Shown here: piece by piece, positions 1 to 7,288 of the stretch | How the letters are laid out: every line of letters begins with the position of its first letter | Numbering within the stretch: position 1 is the stretch's first letter | Origin: Stephanodiscus triporus | Taxonomy: Eukaryota; Bacillariophyta; Thalassiosirophyceae; Thalassiosirales; Thalassiosiraceae | Reading direction: 5' to 3' | Assembly: GCA_036939755.1 (NCBI GenBank) | Contig: JALLAZ010000841.1 | Span: forward strand, 1 to 11,770 | DNA length: 11,770 nt | The notes under the pieces: generated by a model | Database searches by the model: none | Seen by the model: the letters and a program-made list of their open reading frames with translations, nothing else | What the model was told of the DNA's origin: nothing | Made by a program: the position numbers and the translations under genes

Positions 1-39
1 AAACATAATGGTTGAAACCCGATGGTTACGATCAGCTAA

Positions 40-3000
40 TTCTGGGTTTCTGATGTACGGGATGCCCACGAGGACGGAGTTGTTGTTTCCCCCGAATCCC
101 TCACCGTGTCGAACTTGCGCGACTTGTACAAGTCGTTGCTCGTGGAGATGGCTCCCCGCAGCCGTCACGTCGGCCACGATCGCGAACGCGAATTCGGCGG
201 CCTCGACTACAACGGCGGAGGCGGGACCGGCGGCGGATACCCGTGGAAGGGAGGGACCGTCGCGATCGATGGCGACGACGATATGGGGTACGATTACTCG
301 TACAGGCCGGATCAACCCGATAGGCGGGGGGGCGGCAATTGGACCCTGTCGACGCTGCTTTCCCGTCGTCCGGGCGGCGGGGGGGACGTCGTCGTCGTCG
401 ACGACGATCGCGGTGGCGGCGGGGGCATCACCGGGGGGGACTGGTCGAGGGACGGCGTGCGGAGGTATCACACCGGCGGGGTCGTGCTGCTGGGGGGGGG
501 AAGATCCCCCTCGTCTCCGTCGCAATCGCAATCGAGCAGCATAATCAGGGTGGGGAGCATGGACGTCGACGTAGGGACACTGGACGGCGTGGAGTTGAAC
601 AGTCCCAGACGATGCAAAAACGACGACGGTGACGACGGTGACGACGGTGACGATGGCGGCGGAGTCGAGGTCGAGTCGGGCAGGGATCGTCCGATCGACG
701 ACGGCGGAATTCGGCCCGGATCCGCCCCCCTCGACATGTCGCTCGAATCGTCGTCCGACTTGCCGCCGCCCGCGGGACTCAAAAACGACCGCGGCGGCAT
801 CGGCGACGGCGACGTCTCCTTCGAATTCGGTCCGTCGAAAAGGGGGAACAGCGGCATGACGACGTTCGAATGGCTCTATCACCTCTCGCCGACGACGGTC
901 TGGCGTCTGCGCTCGGCGTACTCCCCCCGCACGTCCCAGGAGATGCACCTCGACACGGCGGGATCGGAGATACTCGCCCACCGTCACCCAGGCAAGGCCG
1001 ACGCGATGATGCGTGGGTTGGAGGTGGCGAGGGAATCCGAGGCGCGAGTTTGCGCGGGACTGCGTCGGATCGGCGACGCGATCGGCTCGTGCGAGAGGCT
1101 CAGGGGATCGAGGATGCGACGGCGGGTCGGCACGGCGGCGGGACGGGGGGGGACGTCAGACTCGGTCGGCGTCGGCCTCGCGACCGCCACGTACTCGTCT
1201 CGAGAGGGGGACGACGACGATGAAGACGACGACTACGACGACGACTTGGAGGCAGCCGAGGCGACGTTCGCGTACTTTTGCGAGAAGAACATCCTCCCGA
1301 TGCTCGTCGACTCCCTCCTCTGCCGTCCGCCTCCGCTTACGTCTTCCTCCGACGACGGGCTAGTACCCCCTCCGTCAACGTCTCCTTTCTCCGGAGTGAC
1401 GTGGACGTCCTCGGTCAAATCTCAGATACTGCAGACGATCGCCACGATACTTTTCAACACCTCTCATCCGCTGTCGTTGACGTACCTCCTGTCGAACAAC
1501 TACATGAACGAGCTGATCATGGGCATGCTGCCGTTGGATCGGGATCAGTGGAAGGACGACGCCCTAGAGGACATCCTCCCGCCGTACGTCACCCTTCTGC
1601 GCGGCCTCGTAATGATGCTTAGGGGCGACGAGGGCAGGAGCTGCCTGCCGTTGTTTCTGTGCCGACGTCGACGGCGGCGCCGCGGCGATGCGAACGGAGT
1701 CGACGATCGTGAGGACGTCGACTCGACCACGGAGACTTACCTCCCCTTGCTGTACGCGGCCGTCCAAGTATTCTGCTCTCCCCACGGCACCAAACTCCGA
1801 GATGGCGAGGGCTGTCTCGTCCGCACGACCGCGATGAACGTGATACTGAATCTCGCGAGTATCACCGACCCGGAGGTGCGATCGGTGCTGGTCCAAGGTA
1901 GCCTCGGGGATGCGACCCACGGATCATCGCTGCCGATGACGAAATCTTCGGCGCCATCCACGGCGCCATTTCCATCGATCATATCGCATCCTCTCACTAT
2001 CGAGCAGGAACTCCTCTTCCCGCATGTTTGCAACAGTCTCAAGTAAGTGATATGCACGACCCACCTTTCGTGTCTGTTATCCTTCTCCTCGAATTAATTT
2101 TGCTCACCCCGACGCCGTAATTCTAGCTCCTGGTATCATCGTTCGGTGCGACTCGTCATGGCATCCCTCTCGATCAAGGACAAACGCAATAAACACGATG
2201 AGGCGAAGGCGGAAGCGAAGATTCGGCACAAGGATATTGCCGAAATTCAATTTAGGGAACTACAATATTGGCTCGGCTTCCTTGACGACCTTTTCTCGTG
2301 CGGGATCGCCGTGTGGAACACGCGCTTGGTGGAAAGGCTGATGAGGGATTGTGTGGTGGGCACGGTGCTGTTTCGTTTGAATCGCTCGTTGGAGGTCATC
2401 GGGAGGAAAAATAACGACCGCTCCAAGTTTTTGCCAGAGGTCTACAAAGCAAGGGCTGAAATCCGAGTCTCCGTCGTCTTCTTAACTCAGTAAGTCATCA
2501 CGCATATTGTCCCATTTTCTGAATCCGCTTATTTTTTTCCTCATCCTGGCTTCGTCTGTTCACAGGGTGTTCGGAATGGTAGAATACAAACCATTAATTC
2601 GTCTAGTGGGAATGGTTGTGCTGTACCCAAAGTATCTTCGACGATGGGTTGGTTCCGAAAGCGGCCATGGAGCAAGTGACGGTATAGATTTTTCCAGAGA
2701 CGATGGCTCCTTTGCGGTTACTCTTGCCATAAATGCCATGATTGGCAAAAAAAGGAAGTCCAATAGGGGCGAAGAAGCAGACGCGGGTGGCGGAGGAGGA
2801 CCTAATGCCACGCCTGATGTTGCACGCACTGCTCAAGATTCGATCGGCGAAAACGAGATCCATGAAACTGGGGCATCATCGCCTGGTGGCTCCAATGAGA
2901 TGGATTATCGGTCTCTCGAAACAAACTCTCGTGGAATGCGCGACTATCACCAGTCAGTGGTGGATTTGGGGCATAGTAGTGATGAGCTAATACCGAATCG

Positions 3001-4581
3001 CCATAGAGCGGCACTGTTGGATATGCTGGCAGGCCATCCTGCTTATTCGTCTGACGAAACCATTCTGGCATCCATGCTAATCGCGACCATTCTCGAAAAC
3101 GATGCAATCGATGACTTGGCACTAGAAGTTTTTAGTGTCCTTCCTTCGCCTACAATAAACAACGAAGGCGATTCTCCATTTGAGACGTCGATTGCAATGT
3201 ATCTCTCGAAAGGTTGCCCAGTTATTGATCCAAACTCACATTTTTCTTTGGAATGCGTGTCTACGTTGGGTTTCATGTTACTCGAGAGGTTAATCTTTCA
3301 CACCTGGACCGAGGCTGGTCGATGCATTGATGTTGTCCCGTTCGATCATTTTTACAAGTCATCCACGTTCATTCAAGCGCTGGGGAGATCTCTGACCTTC
3401 TTTGCATCGCTAGCGCAGAGTCATCTACATGATGCGAGGTCAATCCGTGAAGTATTTTCGACCTGTATCAGACGGCGCTATTCAAGCAGTAAGGATGTGA
3501 ATAGTTGTCCTCCCTCGACAAATAATGATGATCCGGAGAAAATGGTATGCTCCCTACAAAGCTACTATCCATCAAACTTTATTGATGATGCATCTGTTTT
3601 GGCTGGTGAAATTGTGTATGGTGCTCAGAACGAGAGTGCTACCGGGGATCTATTTCTTTTTAACCATGATCACGAGCTTGCTATATGTGCAGTCCAAGCA
3701 ACTCTTCATTTGCGATCGCTTCTTACCTGCATTCAAGAGTTTTATCAGAGATTTACATCCAATACCAACATCCGATGGTCCAGCATAAGAGAATCCTTCT
3801 CCTTCCGCACAACAGAGGAAGCAGATAGTGTTATGATGTCGATTGGAGGCATGGAAAAAACTCCCCTGCCGGTGGGCACTGATATAGACTTACGAGGAAG
3901 GAAATTCTTCCATTGTTCTCTACCACGTAAAGCTCGTGGTATCCAGGAGACAATAATCGACACAAATGGAATGAAGATTCGGGTAACAGAGAATGCAGAC
4001 TTGTTGTTTGTAGTAGATCCGCTAGAAATCTATGTGACTATGGCAAAGAGAGACAACCCTAATCGATGCACTGTCCTCGCGGTGGTTCCACTCCGCTCAA
4101 TCATCGCTTGTGCCACAGAAGTAAGTTTTTCGATGTCCCTGATCTCCTTTCATTTCGAAATGACATATCCTTAAAAACGCGATTTCATCCATAGGGGGGT
4201 TTACTTCACATTGTTTGCCATGCGGAAGACAGTCTTCTGGTGATAAAAGGAGGAATCCTTCAAAATGGGAGACTTTCGCTCAGATTCGCGCCCTGTGAAG
4301 CTTGTATCCTGGCGAAAGAAAGCGTGGACCAGAACTTCTCTCTTTACGAAAAAAAAATTGTCGAATACATGATCGACATGATCGAGAAGTGCACACTCAT
4401 TGGTACGGATACCTACCTAACTACCCCCTCACAGTCTACAGAAGAAGAGGATACCTGGTGTGATTCTCTGCAGGTATGAGTATTTTTATCCACTCTCTTG
4501 ATAGAACACAATTGATCACTGCAGGTGCTATTATCATGGGGCCTCTCTAGGAATTACTTCTTTTATGTAAATTATTTATGA
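40..4581 (+). CDS. CLEC16A/Ema/GFS9-family protein with FPL domain (five exons, 5' end unresolved)
   Basis: Proposed exons are (40)148-2042, 2127-2489, 2566-4120, 4195-4473 and 4525-4581, giving about 1382 residues from the first in-frame ATG at 148. Human CLEC16A is about 1050 residues. The FPL core is clear: an FxYFCEKN segment (from 1261), ILQTIATILFN, then YLLSNNYM (1483-1506), a run ending in TTAMNVILNLAS, and, across introns 1 and 2, NSWYHRSVRL and LTQVFGMVEYKPL. These align in order with CLEC16A. The C-terminal part (LFVVDPLEIYV near 4010, then VVPLRSIIA) matches the family's C-terminal domain. Known members act in endosome, Golgi and lysosome/vacuole trafficking and in autophagy; they are not true lectins. 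The frame is open from 40, and residues NLRDLYKSLL (112-141) resemble the family's first helix although they precede the first ATG, so an upstream exon or non-ATG start is possible. The first exon has Asp-, Gly- and Ser-rich insertions. Confidence 0.85.
622..657 (+). repeat. Four-copy 9-base tandem repeat (GACGACGGT)
   Basis: Three exact copies and one imperfect copy lie in frame in exon 1 of the CLEC16A-like gene and encode a DDG repeat. They fall in the disordered insertion ahead of the FPL core. Confidence 0.9.
2043..2126 (+). other. Intron 1 of the CLEC16A-like gene (84 bases, phase 2)
   Basis: The donor is CAA|GTAAGT and the acceptor ATTCTAG|CTCC. Removing it joins AA to C to make an Asn codon and restores NSWYHRSVRL, which matches the family where the frame would otherwise end at the stop overlapping the donor. 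Confidence 0.88.
2490..2565 (+). other. Intron 2 of the CLEC16A-like gene (76 bases, phase 2)
   Basis: The donor is CTCA|GTAAGT. The acceptor is CACAG|GGTG after a T-rich tract. Splicing produces VVFLTQVFGMVEYKPL, which fits the conserved LLSQVF-type segment of CLEC16A proteins. Confidence 0.88.
4121..4194 (+). other. Intron 3 of the CLEC16A-like gene (74 bases, phase 0)
   Basis: The donor is GAA|GTAAGT and the acceptor CCATAG|GGGG. An in-frame stop at 4172-4174 lies inside the intron. Splicing continues the C-terminal domain as ATE followed by GGLLHIVCHAEDSLL. Confidence 0.85.
4474..4524 (+). other. Probable short intron 4 of the CLEC16A-like gene (51 bases, phase 0)
   Basis: The donor CTGCAG|GTATGAGT and the acceptor ATCACTGCAG|GTG are both close to consensus. 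If spliced, the protein ends in 18 more residues after SLQ (VLLSWGLSR and onward), with the stop at 4579-4581. If retained, the protein ends with SLQV at the TGA at 4477-4479. The length is short compared with the 74 to 84 bases of the other introns in this gene, so this call is less sure. Confidence 0.55.
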
Positions 4582-4931
4582 CGAACGATTTGATTGAAAG
4601 GTGACCTTTGTCGTAGTGTTTAATTGTTAATCGTATATTCCACGAACGCTGCAATATCCTCATAAATACACGAGAACAACCCTCCGACCCTCACAAGGCA
4701 GTTTAAGGCTCAATGGCGATGCATTCACAAGATGATAGATTGAGCCGTTAACAGACAGAGACGTGGGACAGTTTAGCTTAAGATACAGGATCAAGTGAAT
4801 CATTTCCTTGCCAGGAATGAAAACGGCTAAGGGCGAATATCCACATATTGCAAGAACATCTTCCCACTGCCATGGGTAGTCATATCCATAGCTGATATGC
4901 AACTAATTACTCATATTCAACCGAGAACGCC
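4582..4931. other. Spacer between convergent genes, no supported gene
   Basis: This 350-base AT-richer stretch separates the stop of the + strand CLEC16A-like gene from the stop of the - strand LPMO gene and should hold both 3' untranslated regions. It contains a small inverted repeat, AAAGGT-G-ACCTTT, at 4597-4609. On the - strand the frame is open from 4902 to 4660 for 80 codons, following a TAG at 4905-4903 that could serve as a splice acceptor. It has no ATG near its start, and I found no convincing donor in the upstream gene. I see no clear AATAAA signal. Confidence 0.6.
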
Positions 4932-6665
4932 CTATTGAAAAACATCAATAGGAAGAGCATTTGGGTGATTAGAAGTTGTTGGTTCACTCGTTGGATTGGG
5001 TGTAGAAGAAGTGGTCGTAGACAGCTGCTTCATCGTTGGCGTCATGGTTGTTGGTTCAAGCGTTGAATAAGATGTTGGTGAAGACATTGGCAGTGCCATC
5101 GTTGGCTTCCCTGTGGGCGCTTCTGTTGTAGGTTTAGCAGTCAGACTTTGAGTTGGAACTACTGTCGGGCGACTGGTTGATGGCTTTGATGTTGTCGGCC
5201 TCAGGGACGGGTTTAATGTTGTTGGCTTTGGCGAGGACGTAGGCTTTGATGTTGGCATCAACGAGGGTTTCGATGCCGTTGGCTTGGATGACGTAGGCTG
5301 TGATGTTGGTGGTCTAGTGTAGATAATATTATCAGTGGGCCACCTTGCAGGATCTTGGCTCAGTCCTGTGAAGATATTGATGACGTAGCGGTCTGTATAG
5401 TTTTTGTTGAACATGCTCTCCCAAACGACAACTCCCATTCCATCAGTGACATAAAGATAACATTTATTGCTCAAGTCCATCCTGTAGGGCCCCACACCAA
5501 GGGGGAAGTATTGAGTGTTGGCCTTGAAAGATGTATTATTAACAAGAAAGTGGGGACCAGAGTTGCCACCATAATTGTTTACCGTTGAAACGTGTGTGGT
5601 GTTATCGTAAATTCTGAGTTCGCCATTTGACATCCGCATGGCAGTGCATTGGCAGTTGGGAGATGTGAGATTTCTCGAAATCAGGCCATGAGGTTGCACA
5701 ATTCGCGATGTCTTGCTGCTCGAACAATTCTGCGCAACGGGAACTTGCACAGCAACATGGCGACGTGGGTTAGTGTTGACAAAAATATCATGCTGAGCGC
5801 CTTCACGAAAGCCGTATCGAATGGAGTAGTGTGGCGACTGTAAAGTGTTTTCAGGCATGTTAATATGGTCCCCCGTCCCGAGCCAATAAGCGGGCTGTCG
5901 TGGTCCAAAGTTGCAGTTTGTTGGGTCAAGGCACCTCCTCGGAGGAATGGCATACTCGACATCGACGGGACTCGCGCCAGCCTTTGCGTTCGTGACATGG
6001 CACACGAAGGGGGTCATGTAGAAGTTTTTCGTCCCACTATTCTTCGGAATCCAAAACCATGCACAGATGCAATTGTTGTTGTTGGGACATGCTGGCAAGT
6101 TAGGCACTTTGATCGACTCCCTCTGCCGCTTGGGGCAGTCGTGGATGACAGAGAAAATCACAAAGTCCTCCGGACGTACATCTATTGCCTTGTTCTTGTA
6201 CGCAATGGCCAGTGCGCAGCCGCTTGTGTCAGAGCGCTTGTAGGCATGTATGTTGTGATATGTGTCGAGGGTGTTTCCACGAGAATCTGGCCCACTGCCC
6301 CATTCCGTTTGAGTAAGGACGTAGTCTGGATTCTGCGGCCGAAAGTTATACGGTGGTTCAAAAATGCTCCTCGGCATTGAAAAGGGATATGGCACGTACT
6401 CCACTCTGCTGCTCATTACAATTTGTGTCGCCCCGTTCGCTGGCAGAGCAAAGGACCCTTTTGCCTTATTCTGGCAATTGACCTGTCCGTGCATCCACCA
6501 CTGAGAGAAATTTGCACCCGCCAGTATTGGCAATGAGAGCCAGTTCGGGCCATCGTCCGCGTAAAAGTCACACGCAATCTGGCTTCGAATGTCAACGAAG
6601 GAAAAGTGTGCGCTCACGCATTCAATAAGCGCCACCGACGCGACGATGGCAAGGGTTGCTCGCAT
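4932..6665 (-). CDS. Secreted AA14-like lytic polysaccharide monooxygenase with lectin-like domain and PT-rich tail
   Basis: This is a single exon of 577 residues with ACC before its ATG. Residues 1-19 form a signal peptide ending VSA, so the mature protein would start at His20, the hallmark of LPMOs. Residues 20-296 match fungal AA14 enzymes in order: ANFSQWWMHG (51-60), LPANG (74-78), TYH (135-137), GCALAIAY (149-156), RPEDFVIFSV (164-173), CICAWFWIP (199-207), NFYM (214-217) and a closing YGFREGAQHDIF (284-295). The predicted copper brace is His20, His137 and Tyr216, all present. AA14 enzymes are copper-dependent and reported to cleave xylan on cellulose oxidatively. Residues about 330-425 resemble a bulb-type lectin, and about 449-565 are Pro/Thr/Ser-rich. 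The final residues are not hydrophobic, so no GPI or membrane anchor is expected. Several N-glycosylation sequons (for example N52, N332, N422) fit secretion. AA14 membership is from remembered family motifs, not a search. Confidence 0.82.
   Translation of the reverse strand: MRATLAIVASVALIECVSAHFSFVDIRSQIACDFYADDGPNWLSLPILAGANFSQWWMHGQVNCQNKAKGSFALPANGATQIVMSSRVEYVPYPFSMPRSIFEPPYNFRPQNPDYVLTQTEWGSGPDSRGNTLDTYHNIHAYKRSDTSGCALAIAYKNKAIDVRPEDFVIFSVIHDCPKRQRESIKVPNLPACPNNNNCICAWFWIPKNSGTKNFYMTPFVCHVTNAKAGASPVDVEYAIPPRRCLDPTNCNFGPRQPAYWLGTGDHINMPENTLQSPHYSIRYGFREGAQHDIFVNTNPRRHVAVQVPVAQNCSSSKTSRIVQPHGLISRNLTSPNCQCTAMRMSNGELRIYDNTTHVSTVNNYGGNSGPHFLVNNTSFKANTQYFPLGVGPYRMDLSNKCYLYVTDGMGVVVWESMFNKNYTDRYVINIFTGLSQDPARWPTDNIIYTRPPTSQPTSSKPTASKPSLMPTSKPTSSPKPTTLNPSLRPTTSKPSTSRPTVVPTQSLTAKPTTEAPTGKPTMALPMSSPTSYSTLEPTTMTPTMKQLSTTTSSTPNPTSEPTTSNHPNALPIDVFQ
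4971..5321 (-). repeat. Pro/Thr/Ser-rich repeats encoding the LPMO tail
   Basis: Degenerate copies of short units such as SKPT, SRPT, SEPT and TTxPT make up residues about 449-565. At the DNA level they appear as recurring GTTGGCTTTGATGTTG-like blocks on the + strand. Such tails are typical of secreted diatom proteins and are probably O-glycosylated, serving as a stalk or wall-associating linker. Confidence 0.8.
5391..5678 (-). other. Divergent bulb-type-lectin-like domain (residues about 330-425 of the LPMO)
   Basis: Two strand-turn units, MSNGELRIYD and later SNKCYLYVTDG followed by VVVWES, resemble the repeating DGNLVLYD...VVWES pattern of mannose-binding bulb lectins. The usual QxDxNxVxY sugar-binding signature is not intact. 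The domain may bind carbohydrate or simply keep the fold. This is inferred from pattern only. Confidence 0.45.
6609..6665 (-). other. Signal peptide of the AA14-like LPMO
   Basis: Residues 1-19 have a basic Arg2, a hydrophobic core rich in Ala, Val, Ile and Leu, and a small-residue cleavage motif V-S-A. Cleavage there exposes His20 as residue 1, as copper binding by an LPMO requires. Confidence 0.85.
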
Positions 6666-7288
6666 GGTGCATCAAGGAGAGAAATCAGGTGAAATAATTA
6701 TGATGGATCAAAATGCTTGCGTCATGCTTCATACTATACAACATATCAGGCGGAGGGCACCCCATTGGAGTTCTGTTCCGCGAACTTCTCTTATGAGCTG
6801 CATGTAATCTAAGGAGCCCTCCATTCTTCAATAGGGGAGGCAACCGAGTGATTCAGGTAGTTTGTTTGACTACATAAATAATTATTCAGAGAGGACAAAT
6901 TAAATACTCCTACGTACCTAATGCGAATCGGATCTTGGTTTTGTCAACAGAGGAATAGGTATCTATGTGGACGTCCTCACGTCTGTCGTAGACGTGCACA
7001 TTAAATTTTACTACGTACACTCGAACGGCAATCCAACAAAAAGGCCCCCGCCCCCCTTTCTTTTAAGGCGGAGCGTCGGGAAGAATTTTTGTTAGCGTAC
7101 TACTGTCAGAGTCCCATCAGCAGGTGCGATAGGAGGTGACTAGATAAGATGTGAGACTAGCTTATCTATCTACCTACTATTGTAACACCCCCCCACAATC
7201 TATTATGCCATGTGCATGATGGATTGGACTAGCCATGCTGTATAATACAATGGTAAGCTGTTGTAGTTCGCTGTGTAAAGTTCTTTTT
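6666..7288. promoter_or_regulatory. Intergenic region upstream of the LPMO gene
   Basis: This stretch of about 620 bases holds no supported gene. It should contain the LPMO promoter and 5' UTR (read on the - strand) and the 3' UTR of the upstream gene on the same strand. A - strand TTGTATAGTATG at about 6733-6744 and AT-rich segments near 6880-6910 are weak TATA-like candidates. An inverted pair of GATA motifs lies at 7141-7168, and there is a C run near 7190. No RNA gene was recognised. Confidence 0.45.
7141..7168. promoter_or_regulatory. Inverted pair of GATA-type motifs (8-base stem, 12-base loop)
   Basis: TAGATAAG at 7141-7148 and its exact reverse complement CTTATCTA at 7161-7168 form an inverted repeat. 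Each arm contains AGATAAG, which fits the WGATAR consensus of GATA zinc-finger factors. It lies about 480 bases upstream of the LPMO start. Chance occurrence cannot be excluded. Confidence 0.35.

Noticed and set aside
8..544. 178-residue ATG-initiated + strand frame at the left edge
   Set aside because: It overlaps the FPL-family frame in a different phase and reads as Arg/Ser/Thr-rich out-of-frame translation of GC-rich repeats with no recognisable domain.
4597..4609. 13-base inverted repeat AAAGGT-G-ACCTTT in the 3' spacer
   Set aside because: It is too short for a meaningful hairpin terminator or binding-site claim and is within chance expectation for a window this size.
4660..4902. 80-codon - strand open frame downstream of the LPMO stop as an extra 3' exon
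   Set aside because: It has no ATG near its start, and although a TAG acceptor precedes it I found no good donor in the PT-rich end of the LPMO gene. It is kept only as a note in the spacer.
4971..5321. Regularly spaced repeats that could suggest a CRISPR-like or satellite array
   Set aside because: The repeats are degenerate, in frame and encode a Pro/Thr/Ser tail; there are no unique spacers.
5865..6380. 171-residue + strand open frame opposite the LPMO catalytic domain
   Set aside because: It is fully antisense to a well-supported conserved domain and has no family resemblance of its own.
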